DNA of 64,000 nucleotides from Paenibacillus sp. MBLB1832 (lineage in GTDB: Bacteria > Bacillota > Bacilli > Paenibacillales > NBRC-103111), in assembly GCF_032271945.1 (NCBI RefSeq), contig NZ_CP130319.1, forward strand, positions 3,243,001 to 3,307,000. The letters run 5' to 3'. The notes under the pieces were generated by a model. The model was given only the letters and a program-made list of their open reading frames with translations. It searched no databases and was not told the origin of the DNA. Of this stretch, positions 56,247-64,000 are shown piece by piece. Each line of letters starts with the position of its first letter. Position 1 is the first letter of the stretch. A program made the position numbers and the translations under genes.

Positions 56247-56789
56247 AATCATACATAGTGTTTAATTCAAATGACCTAATGCATTTACTGTAATCCGCAA
56301 GCCACTTCGACATGAAAATACCTGTTTTATAGGGATTTCAAGCTATTCGGGCAGCAATCTGGGATCCAAAATCAGGATTTTCAACCAAGAGTCGTGCTAA
56401 GGAAACGGTTAGGCGTAGTTCTATCGGAGCGCATTTGAAAGCCAATCAGATACCACTGTTTATTTAACACATGTTTAGATGTGTGGAATACCGCGGCATT
56501 TCCTCATTTTCCTCGAAAAATGGGTCTTCCGCGTATCCGTATCGACAAAAACTGCATCGCATTTTGTAGAGAGAAGCATCTCCATGGAGGAAATCGCCTG
56601 ACTCACCCCATGGAATTGGGCTTAGAATCATGGTTCTGGAAGACATCATTGCAAGAATAAAAAAACTTCCACCCCACACGTGTGTGAGATAGAAGTCTTC
56701 TTGGAATTATGTATACGCTATATGCGGTATCATGTACTTCATTTCTAACAATTCAGTAATGCATATGTATGACAATCATGCCCTGCTTG
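56247..56789. other. Non-coding stretch upstream of the pilus operon
   Basis: About 540 nt without a convincing gene. It holds the terminator of the GAF-LuxR gene at 56657-56696 and presumably the pilus operon promoter at its left end. The only open frame of note (71 codons on the minus strand, 56464-56679) runs into the terminator and lacks a ribosome binding site. Confidence 0.6.
56657..56696 (-). terminator. Terminator of the GAF-LuxR gene
   Basis: On the minus strand ACTTCTATCTCACAC pairs with GTGTGGGGTGGAAGT (mismatches in the middle), followed by seven T. It lies about 95 nt after the stop. Confidence 0.85.
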
Positions 56790-57635
56790 CTAAATCGCGC
56801 CAAGAACACTAAGAATCAAGGAAGCTTTGGAGTTCACCTTCAGCTTGCGATTGATTTTGGTGACATACACGCGCACCGTATTCTCGCTTATGCCCAGTAC
56901 CTTGCCAATTTGCTTATAATCGTAATCCAGCAGCCAGTAGGTCGCAACTTCTTTCTCGCGCAGCGTCAGCTTAAAAGCTTTCAACCGTTCCTCCAGCATT
57001 TCCTCAATGAACCATGTCTTGCTCTGCAACTCTGTCTTCCGAAGCTCATACTCGAGCAGTAAGGCAATGGATTTGATACACGGGTACATGAATGGCCCCG
57101 AGATGGGTTGAAATGCCGTTAATACTAAGTAACCCATGCTCACATTATCCGAATTATGGATCGGTACGCACATGGTCACCCAATTATGCATCGTATCTAG
57201 ATAATGATCCTCACCGCTAATCCACACAGGACGCTGAAGATCGATCGCGGCTGAAACTGCATTCGTCCCTGCACTGGAGAGAGATAACGAGGAACCAATC
57301 CCTATATTGTTTAAATTGGCTGCTTGGTTGACAGATTTCTCATCACCGTTGATCGACAAGATGACGCCATGACTATCTGTCACGATGAGTAAATAAGGAA
57401 AGTAGAAGGTGTTCGTCTTCAAATGTGATTGCCGTAGGATGACATCCATGAGCGCTTGGTTTTTAGCTAACAGCCGTTCCATCATTTTGCCTTGCACCCG
57501 AAATCGGACTCGTGTCGAATCTCGTTGAACGCCATTCAGAAATGATTTCTCATGCAGCTTAGCAATCTCCGCTTGTGAGATGCCGATTCTCTCTGTAAAT
57601 TCATGCATGTGCGTCTCTTCAGCTAAACCTGTCAA
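56790..57635 (-). CDS. GAF-domain LuxR-type transcriptional regulator
   Basis: 281 residues. Residues ~75-185 resemble a GAF sensor domain as found at the front of AcoR-type regulators (TNTFYFPYLLIVTDSHGVILSI-like start, G-I-G-S-S-L-S, AGTNAVSAAI, WVTMCVPIHN). The C-terminus is a LuxR-type helix-turn-helix (LTLREKEVATYWLL...YKQIGKVLGISENTVRVYV). There is no receiver domain. TTG start 7 nt after GGGGAG. The ligand is unknown. It is divergent from a cysteine-dioxygenase-like gene across 462 nt, so it may control that gene, or the pilus operon downstream of it. Confidence 0.82.
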   Translation of the reverse strand: MTGLAEETHMHEFTERIGISQAEIAKLHEKSFLNGVQRDSTRVRFRVQGKMMERLLAKNQALMDVILRQSHLKTNTFYFPYLLIVTDSHGVILSINGDEKSVNQAANLNNIGIGSSLSLSSAGTNAVSAAIDLQRPVWISGEDHYLDTMHNWVTMCVPIHNSDNVSMGYLVLTAFQPISGPFMYPCIKSIALLLEYELRKTELQSKTWFIEEMLEERLKAFKLTLREKEVATYWLLDYDYKQIGKVLGISENTVRVYVTKINRKLKVNSKASLILSVLGAI

Positions 57636-58097
57636 TCTCCCACTCCCCTTCTATTTCCATAAAATGAAAATCCTAGTCATACCCACACTTCTCACTCACA
57701 AAATAGTAAATAATGTCGGATGCCGTAGAATTTATCAAAGCTTTACAAAATTATGCCATTTTCATGCATGTGACACTAACTATAAGGCTCAAAACGAATG
57801 CTTGGTATAGTGCAAAGGTAGTAATTGTTAGAAGATAGTATACTTGCACTAGGAAAAGATAGCGTTTGCATAAATTCGTAACCAATTAAGGATTGCAGAC
57901 ATGTGCCGTTCGTAGGATAAAACCAACAATCCGCAGGCCCCCCTTCTTCAAATAATTAAGAGACCTAGCTTTAAAGTGTGAAAAACTTAACATGTATCTC
58001 TAACCATTTTCACTTCAGCGGCATACTATATAACAAAAACTTATCATTTCACAAAATTTTGTTGATAAATGGATAGGTTGCCTAGGAGGCGGAAGCG
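57636..58097. other. Divergent intergenic region, no gene seen
   Basis: 462 nt, AT-rich, between the GAF-LuxR gene and the dioxygenase-like gene. It contains GGAGG before the dioxygenase start. I found no clear promoter, RNA motif or coding frame, but its length leaves room for regulatory sites or a small RNA. Confidence 0.5.
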
Positions 58098-58589
58098 ATG
58101 TCGCTCATCCGAGCTATTGAACAGACATTCTGTAAATTGCAATCCCCTACAACCCAGCAATTAGTAGAAGCACTCCAATCGATCGAACGAAACCTAACGT
58201 ACGTCCCTGATTTAAAAACCGAGCCATCACAGCACGCTTATGGAAGAAATGTGGTGTATAGCACGCCTCATCTGGAAGTCATTATCATTCACATTCCCCC
58301 TTCACGTTCCACGGCCATCCATAACCACGGCTCGTCCATTGGCGCAGCCTGCTTAGTCACAGGCACATTGGTGAATTCGATCTACACCTTAGATGAAACT
58401 GGCTACCCTGTTGCATCCAGGGATCATTTCATACAAGCTTGCGACTATTTCATCGCCCCGAAGGAGCAAATTCATCAGCTTAGCAATCCGTTTCACGAGC
58501 CTGCGATTTCCATTCATGTTTACAGCCCGCCGCTTCGTGAAGTGAAACGATATTTGCCTTATAGTGAAGTTCTGGACTATGTGATTTGA
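58098..58589 (+). CDS. Cysteine dioxygenase-type cupin protein
   Basis: 163 residues. Cupin fold with the three metal His residues expected for cysteine dioxygenase: H-N-H in STAIHNHGSSIGAACLVTG and the later His in ISIHVYSPPL. The S-P-P-L ending and G-x-x-L-V-x-G-x-L are family features. It would oxidise cysteine (or another thiol) to the sulfinic acid using iron and O2; substrate preference is not readable. AGGAGG at 7 nt. Single gene, facing glyS. Confidence 0.87.
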   Translation: MSLIRAIEQTFCKLQSPTTQQLVEALQSIERNLTYVPDLKTEPSQHAYGRNVVYSTPHLEVIIIHIPPSRSTAIHNHGSSIGAACLVTGTLVNSIYTLDETGYPVASRDHFIQACDYFIAPKEQIHQLSNPFHEPAISIHVYSPPLREVKRYLPYSEVLDYVI

Positions 58590-58603
58590 TCAAAAATGAA
58601 CAA

Positions 58604-58649
58604 AACCCCCTTCTGACCTTCTCGTTAAAGGAGGATCCAGCAGGGGGTT
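58604..58649. terminator. Bidirectional terminator between the dioxygenase gene and glyS
   Basis: AACCCCCT..CTG pairs with CAG..AGGGGGTT. The hairpin lies between two converging genes, with TTTTG on the minus-strand side. Confidence 0.8.
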
Positions 58650-58691
58650 ATCTATTTCGCTATACGCGCCAATCTCAATTGGCTAATCCGA

Positions 58692-60074
58692 TTAGAATTG
58701 AAGGGAATTTTCGATAAAGGCTTTCAATTCGGAAATTGGCATACGCGTTTGCTCCATCGTATCACGATCACGAACGGTTACTTGACCATCGGTTTCGGAC
58801 TCGAAATCGTACGTGATACAGAACGGCGTACCGATCTCGTCGTGACGACGGTATCTTTTACCAATGGAACCTGTGTCATCATAATCGACCATGAAATGCT
58901 TCGCAAGATCAGCGAATACCGCATGCGCACCTTCGTTTAACTTCTTGGAAAGCGGGAAAATCGCTGCTTTCATCGGCGCCAATGCTGGGTGGAAATGAAG
59001 CACGGTACGGCTGTCATCGCCATCTAATTGCTGCTCTTCGAACGCGTCAATCAGAAGCGCCAACGTTACACGGTCTGCACCTAGGGAAGGCTCGATACAA
59101 TACGGAACATAACGCTCGTTCGTTTCTTGATCGATGTAATTGAAATCTTCACCAGAATGCGCCATATGCTGTTTCAAGTCGTAGTCCGTGCGGTCCGCGA
59201 TACCCCAAAGCTCGCCCCAACCGAACGGGAATTTGTACTCAATATCCGTTGTTGCGTTACTATAGTGGGACAACTCATCTTCGTTATGGTCACGAAGGCG
59301 TAGATTTTCAGCTTTCGCACCAAGCTTAAGCAACCATTCGTGGCAGAAGCTTCTCCAGTACTCAAACCATTTCAAGTCTTCGCCTGGTTTGCAGAAGAAT
59401 TCAAGTTCCATTTGCTCGAACTCACGCGTACGGAACGTAAAGTTTCCTGGCGTAATTTCGTTACGGAAGCTCTTCCCGATTTGGCCAATACCGAATGGCA
59501 GCTTTTTACGCATCGTACGCTGCGCGTTTTTGAAGTTCACGAAAATCCCTTGTGCCGTTTCAGGACGCAAATACACCACGTTGGAGCTTGCTTCTGTCAC
59601 ACCTTGGAACGTTTTGAACATCAGGTTGAACTGACGGATGTCCGTGAAATCTTTGCTCCCGCAATCTGGACACACGATGTTGTGTTCCACGATCAGCTTC
59701 ATCATATCGTCAAACGTCATACCGTCAACGACGATCTCAATATCTTTCTCCGCCAGCTTGTTCTCGATCAATTTATCCGCGCGGTGACGGGCTTTACAGC
59801 TTTTGCAATCGATCATCGGATCATTGAAGTTCCCTACGTGACCGGATGCCACCCAAGCTTGCGGGTTCATCAGAATCGCCGCGTCCAAACCTACGTTGTA
59901 TGGGGACTCTTGAATGAATTTTTTCCACCAAGCCTTCTTAATGTTGTTCTTCAGCTCAACACCAAGGGGACCGTAATCCCATGTGTTGGCCAAACCGCCG
60001 TAAATTTCTGAACCTGGAAATACGAAACCTCTGTGCTTCGCTAACGCAACAACTTGATCCATCGTAACACTCAT
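58692..60074 (-). CDS. glyS: Glycyl-tRNA synthetase, single-chain type
   Basis: Class II enzyme charging tRNA-Gly, of the alpha-2 type, not the bacterial alpha/beta type. Seen: [18 protein letters not shown] near the start, two zinc-type Cys pairs (CKSC and CPDC), motif 2 region [19 protein letters not shown], and motif 3 near [12 protein letters not shown]-terminal anticodon domain with [11 protein letters not shown]. At 460 residues it is normal. GGAGCGATT precedes the ATG. It is preceded by a T-box leader with a Gly specifier. Confidence 0.96.
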   Translation of the reverse strand: MSVTMDQVVALAKHRGFVFPGSEIYGGLANTWDYGPLGVELKNNIKKAWWKKFIQESPYNVGLDAAILMNPQAWVASGHVGNFNDPMIDCKSCKARHRADKLIENKLAEKDIEIVVDGMTFDDMMKLIVEHNIVCPDCGSKDFTDIRQFNLMFKTFQGVTEASSNVVYLRPETAQGIFVNFKNAQRTMRKKLPFGIGQIGKSFRNEITPGNFTFRTREFEQMELEFFCKPGEDLKWFEYWRSFCHEWLLKLGAKAENLRLRDHNEDELSHYSNATTDIEYKFPFGWGELWGIADRTDYDLKQHMAHSGEDFNYIDQETNERYVPYCIEPSLGADRVTLALLIDAFEEQQLDGDDSRTVLHFHPALAPMKAAIFPLSKKLNEGAHAVFADLAKHFMVDYDDTGSIGKRYRRHDEIGTPFCITYDFESETDGQVTVRDRDTMEQTRMPISELKAFIENSLQF

Positions 60075-60138
60075 TGTTCAATCGCTCCTTAAGCTTTCAT
60101 TTAATGTAGGACTAAGACCCTTGACGTCCATTTGGATA

Positions 60139-60352
60139 CAAAAAAGCTCAACATCCAAAGGCATCAAAGAATGCCTAGGGACGAGAGCTTCTGCACCCGC
60201 GGTTCCACCCTAGTTGATACACCTCACACAAGCATGTATCCCCTTTATCGTATTGGCTCCGGATAGCCGTTTCCTTGAGCTTCATGCTGGGCTTACACCA
60301 TTCCCCAACTCGCTGAATATGAAGTATTTCAAGTACTATTCATCCTTCACAG
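60139..60352 (-). promoter_or_regulatory. T-box riboswitch controlling glyS (specifier GGC)
   Basis: On the minus strand stem I starts at GGAU (60345) with the loop GAAUAGUA. Its other side reads AAG-GAAACGGCU-AUCC, so the specifier loop holds GGC, a glycine codon, at 60268-60266. The T-box AGGGUGGAACCGCGG is at 60211-60197. A terminator follows: AAGCUC..AGGCAU/AUGCCU..GAGCUU and six U (60190-60140). Uncharged tRNA-Gly should favour the antiterminator and raise glyS expression. Confidence 0.93.
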
Positions 60353-60412
60353 CCACAATTGATCATTCAATTGGTCTTAGTTTACAAAATATCGTTGCAA
60401 AAATCAACTTCC

Positions 60413-61213
60413 TTAATACAAATGAGGCCTTCTATCTTCGAAAACGGGTATTTTACCTCGTACACGGACAACTTCCTCAAGGTCAATCTCTGCGCGCAAA
60501 ATCGCTTCGCTCTCATCGCCTTCCACCAGCACCTCGCCCCAAGGGTCGATCACCATGGAATGACCGAAGAAATTCGTCGTGCCGCTCGTCCCGACGCGAT
60601 TGCAGGACACAACGTACATTTGGTTCTCAATGGCTCTGGCCATAAGCAGTGTACGCCAGTGATGCAGACGCGGATGCGGCCATTCCGCAGGGACGAATAA
60701 AATACGCGCGCCATCCAGCGCTAATTTGCGTGAAAGCTCAGGGAAACGAATATCGTAGCAGATCATTGCGCCCGCAGGAACGCCTTCCAGCTCAAATAAA
60801 CCTAGCTGATCCCCGCTGTGCAGGAATTTCTCTTCATCCATTAAGCGGAACAAATGAATTTTGGAGTATTCCGCCATCTCACGTCCTTCGCGATCCCATG
60901 CATAAATCGTGTTGAGCACACGATCCCCGCGCTTATTCGCAATCGAGCCGCCGATAATATTCACTTGATGTTCATGAGCAAAAGCGCTCAGAAACGCTTT
61001 CGTCCGCTCCCCGTTCACATCCGCAAGCTGATGAATTTCCGTTAACGCATAGCCTGTATTCCACATTTCGGGAAAAATAATGACGTCTGGCTTCTGCTCA
61101 CCGTTAACAGCTTGAAGAAGCAATTGGGCTAAATGGCCATAATTCGTGTCGGGTTCTCCAATTGTAATATCCATTTGAATGAGAGCTAAGTGAAGCAGTT
61201 GTGATTGCGACAT
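60413..61213 (-). CDS. mtnU: Carbon-nitrogen hydrolase, probable 2-oxoglutaramate amidase
   Basis: Nitrilase-superfamily amidase with the Glu-Lys-Cys triad: Glu in IIFPEMWNTGY, Lys in YSKIHLFRLM, Cys in AMICYDIRFPE. This matches the omega-amidase (YafV/MtnU) group, which hydrolyses the alpha-keto acid left after glutamine transamination. The open frame begins at 61243, but ATG 61213 has AAGGAG at 9 nt. The nearby mtnE-like aminotransferase supports the name, as ykrU and ykrV are neighbours in Bacillus subtilis. It lies just upstream of the glyS T-box. Confidence 0.85.
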   Translation of the reverse strand: MSQSQLLHLALIQMDITIGEPDTNYGHLAQLLLQAVNGEQKPDVIIFPEMWNTGYALTEIHQLADVNGERTKAFLSAFAHEHQVNIIGGSIANKRGDRVLNTIYAWDREGREMAEYSKIHLFRLMDEEKFLHSGDQLGLFELEGVPAGAMICYDIRFPELSRKLALDGARILFVPAEWPHPRLHHWRTLLMARAIENQMYVVSCNRVGTSGTTNFFGHSMVIDPWGEVLVEGDESEAILRAEIDLEEVVRVRGKIPVFEDRRPHLY

Positions 61214-61298
61214 GCCAAATGACTCCTTCCAATTCCAAAACATTGATATATGAATACATACTAGTCGAAAATCAATTTCAACTCAATATAGTGTCCTC

Positions 61299-61829
61299 CT
61301 ACTGTGCAGGTTTGTACTGCTTAGACTGTCCTCTAGCAATGCTGAGTGTCTGCCATTCCCCACTTGCCCAATGCTTGCAAAGCAGCACAATTTGACCAAC
61401 ATGATACCCATAGTGAGATACTTGACGCTGAATCGCTTGGAGAACAGTGTGGCTCTCTCCTCGAATTGTCACCTTGGCGAGCACATCTTCCGCAGTCAGC
61501 GCATGTAGTGTCGACAATAGGACATGCCAGCCTTCTTCCCATAGAGACAATAGTTCCTCGCGCGACAAGTTCTCACCTTCAAATTCACCATCGCGATCCC
61601 GTGATTCCTTTTCACCATCTGAGGTTAAGAAATCGGTCCATCGGGACAACTTATTCCCATGCATATGCTTAATGAGCACTTCAAGAGAATTCGATTCGGG
61701 GTCTAACGCTTCATAAAAATGTGAGGCATCCGTTTGGGCAAACGCCTTATCCCCCAGCTCCTTCATACTTTGAAAGGCGCGTATCGATTCCTGCAGAAAA
61801 ACTTGGGCAACACCTTCGTTGATTGACAT
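61299..61829 (-). CDS. DinB-superfamily protein (DUF1572-like)
   Basis: 176 residues, four-helix bundle pattern. Likely metal ligands are the His in LEVLIKHMHGN and the pair in VSHYGYHVGQIV, as in the DinB/YfiT fold. DinB-like proteins include thiol-dependent transferases, but many are uncharacterised, so no reaction is assigned. GGGAG site before the ATG. It reads with mtnU (about 85 nt apart) and away from mtnE. Confidence 0.85.
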   Translation of the reverse strand: MSINEGVAQVFLQESIRAFQSMKELGDKAFAQTDASHFYEALDPESNSLEVLIKHMHGNKLSRWTDFLTSDGEKESRDRDGEFEGENLSREELLSLWEEGWHVLLSTLHALTAEDVLAKVTIRGESHTVLQAIQRQVSHYGYHVGQIVLLCKHWASGEWQTLSIARGQSKQYKPAQ

Positions 61830-61981
61830 TTCTCTTCAACTCCCTTGCCGTGGTTATCCCCATTGTAAGATAGCCGTTCTTCCAAGTAAAATCGAATATC
61901 TTCATCGACTATGAAAAAAAGTTTAATCATGTTACATTAAAAGATAGATAAAATCCCGACTGTCGGAGTGTGAATTAAACC

Positions 61982-63181
61982 GTGACGAACTCTTCTTCAA
62001 CTTCTTCCCGCTTCACCATTCAACCTGCCGAACGAATGAAAGGTCTTCCGACCCAATTCTTTGCAACATTGGTTGGCAAAGCGAACGCCCAAATTGCCGC
62101 AGGGCATGATGTTATCAATCTAGGCCAAGGGAATCCAGACCGCCCAACGCCCCCGCACATTGTAGCTGCCATGCAAGAAGCCGCAGCAAACCCGCTTTAT
62201 CATAAATATCCGCCGTTCACTGGCTTTCCCTTCTTGAAACAAGCCATCGCACAGCGTTATAAAGAAGATCACAACGTGGATCTCGATCCCGATACGGAAG
62301 TCGCTATCTTGTTCGGCGGCAAAACGGGCTTGATCGAAATTGCCCAATGTTTATTGAACCCAGGCGATGTATGCCTTGTTCCTGATCCAGGTTATCCCGA
62401 TTACTGGTCAGGGGTTGCCCTTGCGGGTGCAGAGATGGCTCTTATGCCGCTTCGGGAAGAAAATAACTTCCTGCCAGATTACACCCAATTGAAGCAATCC
62501 GATCTAGATCGTGCGAAACTCATGTTCATCAACTATCCAAACAACCCGACTGGCGCGATGGCTTCCGCTTCTTTCTATGAAGAAACCGTTGCTTTTGCTG
62601 AGCGAACTGGTGTCGTTGTTGCAAGTGATTTTGCCTATGGGGCGATCGGCTTTGATGGGCAGAAGCCTGTTTCTTTCCTTTCAACACCTGGTGCGAAGGA
62701 AGTCGGCGTTGAATTCTATACGCTTTCCAAAACGTACAACATGGCCGGCTGGCGCGTAGGGTTCGCCCTTGGTAATAAAGAAGTGATCCGCCTCATTAAC
62801 TTAATGCAGGATCACTACTACTGCTCCTTGTTTGGCGGCATACAAGTTGCGGCTGCAACGGCCTTAACAGCGTCACAAGACTGCGTGACTGAACTGCGCG
62901 ATGTGTACGAAAGCCGTCGCAATGCGCTATATACAGCGCTGGCCAGCATCGGCTGGAACGCTAAGCCGTCACAGGGCTCGTTCTTTTCCTGGCTGCCCGT
63001 GCCAAAAGGCCATTCGTCCCAGAGCTTAGCCGATCTTCTCCTAGATGAAGCCAAAGTCGTTGTTGCGCCAGGTGTAGGCTTCGGTACACACGGTGAGGGC
63101 TATGTCAGACTTGGTCTTTTATCATCGGAAGAACGACTCGCAGAGGCAGTGCAACGGATTGGAAAGTTGAATTTGTTTTAA
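61982..63181 (+). CDS. mtnE: PLP-dependent aminotransferase, probable MtnE
   Basis: 399 residues, class I aminotransferase fold. The PLP lysine is in YTLSKTYNMAGWRVGFALG, with DPGYPDYWSGVALAGAEM, NYPNNPTGA and the Arg in EGYVRLGLL. Strong resemblance to Bacillus subtilis MtnE (YkrV), the glutamine-dependent aminotransferase that makes methionine from its keto acid, e.g. GHDVINLGQGNPD. It starts with GTG (an in-frame stop is just upstream), with GGAG 13 nt before, so translation may be weak. A CCGA-CTG-TCGG inverted repeat lies just upstream (about 61955-61965). Confidence 0.88.
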   Translation: MTNSSSTSSRFTIQPAERMKGLPTQFFATLVGKANAQIAAGHDVINLGQGNPDRPTPPHIVAAMQEAAANPLYHKYPPFTGFPFLKQAIAQRYKEDHNVDLDPDTEVAILFGGKTGLIEIAQCLLNPGDVCLVPDPGYPDYWSGVALAGAEMALMPLREENNFLPDYTQLKQSDLDRAKLMFINYPNNPTGAMASASFYEETVAFAERTGVVVASDFAYGAIGFDGQKPVSFLSTPGAKEVGVEFYTLSKTYNMAGWRVGFALGNKEVIRLINLMQDHYYCSLFGGIQVAAATALTASQDCVTELRDVYESRRNALYTALASIGWNAKPSQGSFFSWLPVPKGHSSQSLADLLLDEAKVVVAPGVGFGTHGEGYVRLGLLSSEERLAEAVQRIGKLNLF

Positions 63182-63202
63182 CTGAAACAAGACGATTACT
63201 CC

Positions 63203-63232
63203 TTTACAAAATCTTGCACACCATGCTATTCT
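63203..63232 (+). promoter_or_regulatory. Likely promoter of the proB leader
   Basis: TTTACA, an 18-nt spacer and TATTCT, just after the mtnE stop. Read by eye. Confidence 0.4.
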
Positions 63233-63250
63233 AGATAGAATCAAAATAAA

Positions 63251-63280
63251 CGGCTACGCCGTCCTTTAAGGACGGGAGCG
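63251..63280 (+). other. Hairpins at the 5' end of the proB leader, echo of the T-box terminator
   Basis: CGGC-TAC-GCCG overlaps a second stem, CCGTCC..GGACGG (63259-63275), followed by GAGCGTTTAT. The segment CGTCCTT..AAGGACGGGAG nearly repeats the T-box terminator 300 nt downstream. It may end mtnE transcripts or be a remnant of an older T-box terminator. Confidence 0.5.
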
Positions 63281-63344
63281 TTTATCCAGAAATATAAGAC
63301 AATTTATTGCGTGAAACTTATAAATTCTTATATTTTAAAATTGC

Positions 63345-63600
63345 AAACAGCAACGTTATGATGGGAATAGTAAGAATCGTGCCGCACGTAACCAGGGAGT
63401 AAGCTCCACCGACTGAGAGAGCTTGCCGTGAACCGAATCTGAACCCGCCCCTGAACCGTCAACGATGAGTTGAACAGCGCCCTTCTGTTACCAAGGGAAT
63501 CTAGAGTGGAGTGCAGTTTATTTGACATGCGCTAATCTAAGGTGGTACCGCGGAAGCTACAGACTTTCGTCCTTAAGTTAAGGACGGGAGTCTTTTTTGT
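63345..63600 (+). promoter_or_regulatory. T-box riboswitch controlling proB
   Basis: Stem I begins near GATGGGAATAGTAAG (63360-63374) and its far side contains GAACCCGCCCCTGAAC (63441-63456), so a CCN proline codon can serve as specifier; which one (CCC at 63444, CCG at 63445 or CCT at 63450) cannot be fixed by eye. The T-box AAGGTGGTACCGCGG is at 63539-63553. The terminator GACTTTCGTCCTT..AAGGACGGGAGTC with six T ends at 63598. The downstream gene is proB, which agrees with tRNA-Pro sensing. Confidence 0.92.
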
Positions 63601-63638
63601 TTATACATAAACTCTAATGATCAAAGGATGGGATCGGG

Positions 63639-64000
63639 ATGACACAACGCATCGTCGTCAAAATCGGCAGTTCCTCTTTAACCTCAGAGACCGGCGGATT
63701 GAATCCGGATAAAATACAATTTTTCGCAGCGGAACTAGCCCGCTTGCAGGCCGAAGGCAACCAAGTGCTGCTCGTGACTTCAGGCGCAGTTGCCGCGGGA
63801 TTCACCTCCCTTGGCTATCGCACGCGGCCGAAGGTGCTGCACGAGAAGCAGGCCGCAGCTGCGGTCGGCCAAGCGCTTTTAATGCAGGCGTACCATGAAG
63901 CATTTGCATCCCACGGCGTGAGCGTGGCGCAAATTTTGCTGACTCGGTACGACTTCTCCAACCGCAAGCGCGTCCAGAACGCGATGATGACGATCGACGA
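63639..64000 (+). CDS. proB: Glutamate 5-kinase, 3' end beyond window
   Basis: First enzyme of proline synthesis, phosphorylating glutamate. The N-terminal amino acid kinase signature IVVKIGSSSLT is followed by LLVTSGAVAAGF, AAAAVGQALLM and the Asn-rich R-V-Q-N-A region. AAGGATGGG precedes ATG 63639. About 120 residues lie in the window. Preceded by a T-box leader; proA may follow outside. Confidence 0.95.
   Translation, partial: MTQRIVVKIGSSSLTSETGGLNPDKIQFFAAELARLQAEGNQVLLVTSGAVAAGFTSLGYRTRPKVLHEKQAAAAVGQALLMQAYHEAFASHGVSVAQILLTRYDFSNRKRVQNAMMTID

Noticed and set aside
56164-56460. c-di-GMP riboswitch upstream of the pilus operon
   Set aside because: The conserved blocks I know for class I (GGGCAAACC, GACGCAAAGC) and class II are not present; only an unnamed crossing-helix structure is reported.
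56464-56679. 71-codon minus-strand frame in the gap after the GAF-LuxR gene
   Set aside because: It overlaps the terminator hairpin, has no ribosome binding site and no recognisable protein pattern.
61830-61981. S-box (SAM riboswitch) before mtnE
   Set aside because: Only about 150 nt and none of the S-box core motifs are visible.
1-64000. CRISPR arrays, insertion sequences, prophage, tRNA or rRNA genes
   Set aside because: No regular direct repeats, transposase or integrase motifs, or tRNA/rRNA sequences were noticed on reading both strands; weak tRNA candidates could be missed without a covariance-model scan.

Overview
The window looks like a chromosomal segment of a spore-forming, S-layer-bearing Bacillota of the Paenibacillus type. 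The evidence is the glgBCDA order, the topoisomerase IV parE-parC pair, a fused two-GTPase dynamin, SLH-domain and 'stalk'-domain (copper amine oxidase N-like) exported proteins, a GerMN lipoprotein, single-chain glycyl-tRNA synthetase, T-box leaders and strong AGGAGG-type ribosome binding sites. Composition is mid-GC. I see no rRNA, tRNA, CRISPR array, insertion sequence or phage gene. Most genes are on the minus strand.

Layout. 1-1345: 3' part of a DUF4832-type secreted protein. 1406-2902: cardiolipin synthase. 2996-8687: glycogen operon glgB-glgC-glgD-glgA, closed by a terminator. 8870-11659 (+): exported parvulin foldase, class I methyltransferase, RluA-type pseudouridine synthase. 11683-12527: MarR regulator and a short unrecognised gene. 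12518-16965: topoisomerase IV. 16995-19793: ABC-2 transporter and SGNH hydrolase. 19944-23629: heterodimeric ABC exporter. 23894-28623: dynamin, a small unknown protein and endonuclease III. 28818-33643: envelope cluster (SLH protein with tandem beta repeats, GerMN lipoprotein, AMIN/amidase_3 hydrolase). 33866-37225: leuCD with a divergent LysR regulator. 37258-37569: small membrane protein.

37551-56163 is the most distinctive part: about 18.6 kb and 16 co-directional genes forming a complete type IV pilus system for a monoderm cell. It encodes a VanW-like membrane protein, PilB, PilC, the major pilin, PilM, PilN, PilO, PilT, an SLH protein, a von Willebrand A protein, three minor prepilins (one lacking Glu+5 and carrying a long beta-rich passenger), a CheY-like receiver with a long acidic tail, PilD and a chemoreceptor without an outside sensor domain. 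Its 5' leader can form two crossing helices around a hairpin, with one strand next to the ribosome binding site. That makes it a candidate pseudoknot switch. A GC-rich hairpin separates pilA from pilM.

56790-64000: GAF-LuxR regulator divergent from a cysteine-dioxygenase-like gene, glyS under a T-box with a GGC specifier, mtnU, a DinB-like protein and mtnE (2-oxoglutaramate amidase and glutamine transaminase of methionine salvage), then a second T-box leader and the start of proB.

Nothing was searched or folded by computer. Names rest on motifs and remembered family features. Promoters, operators and RNA structures were read by eye.
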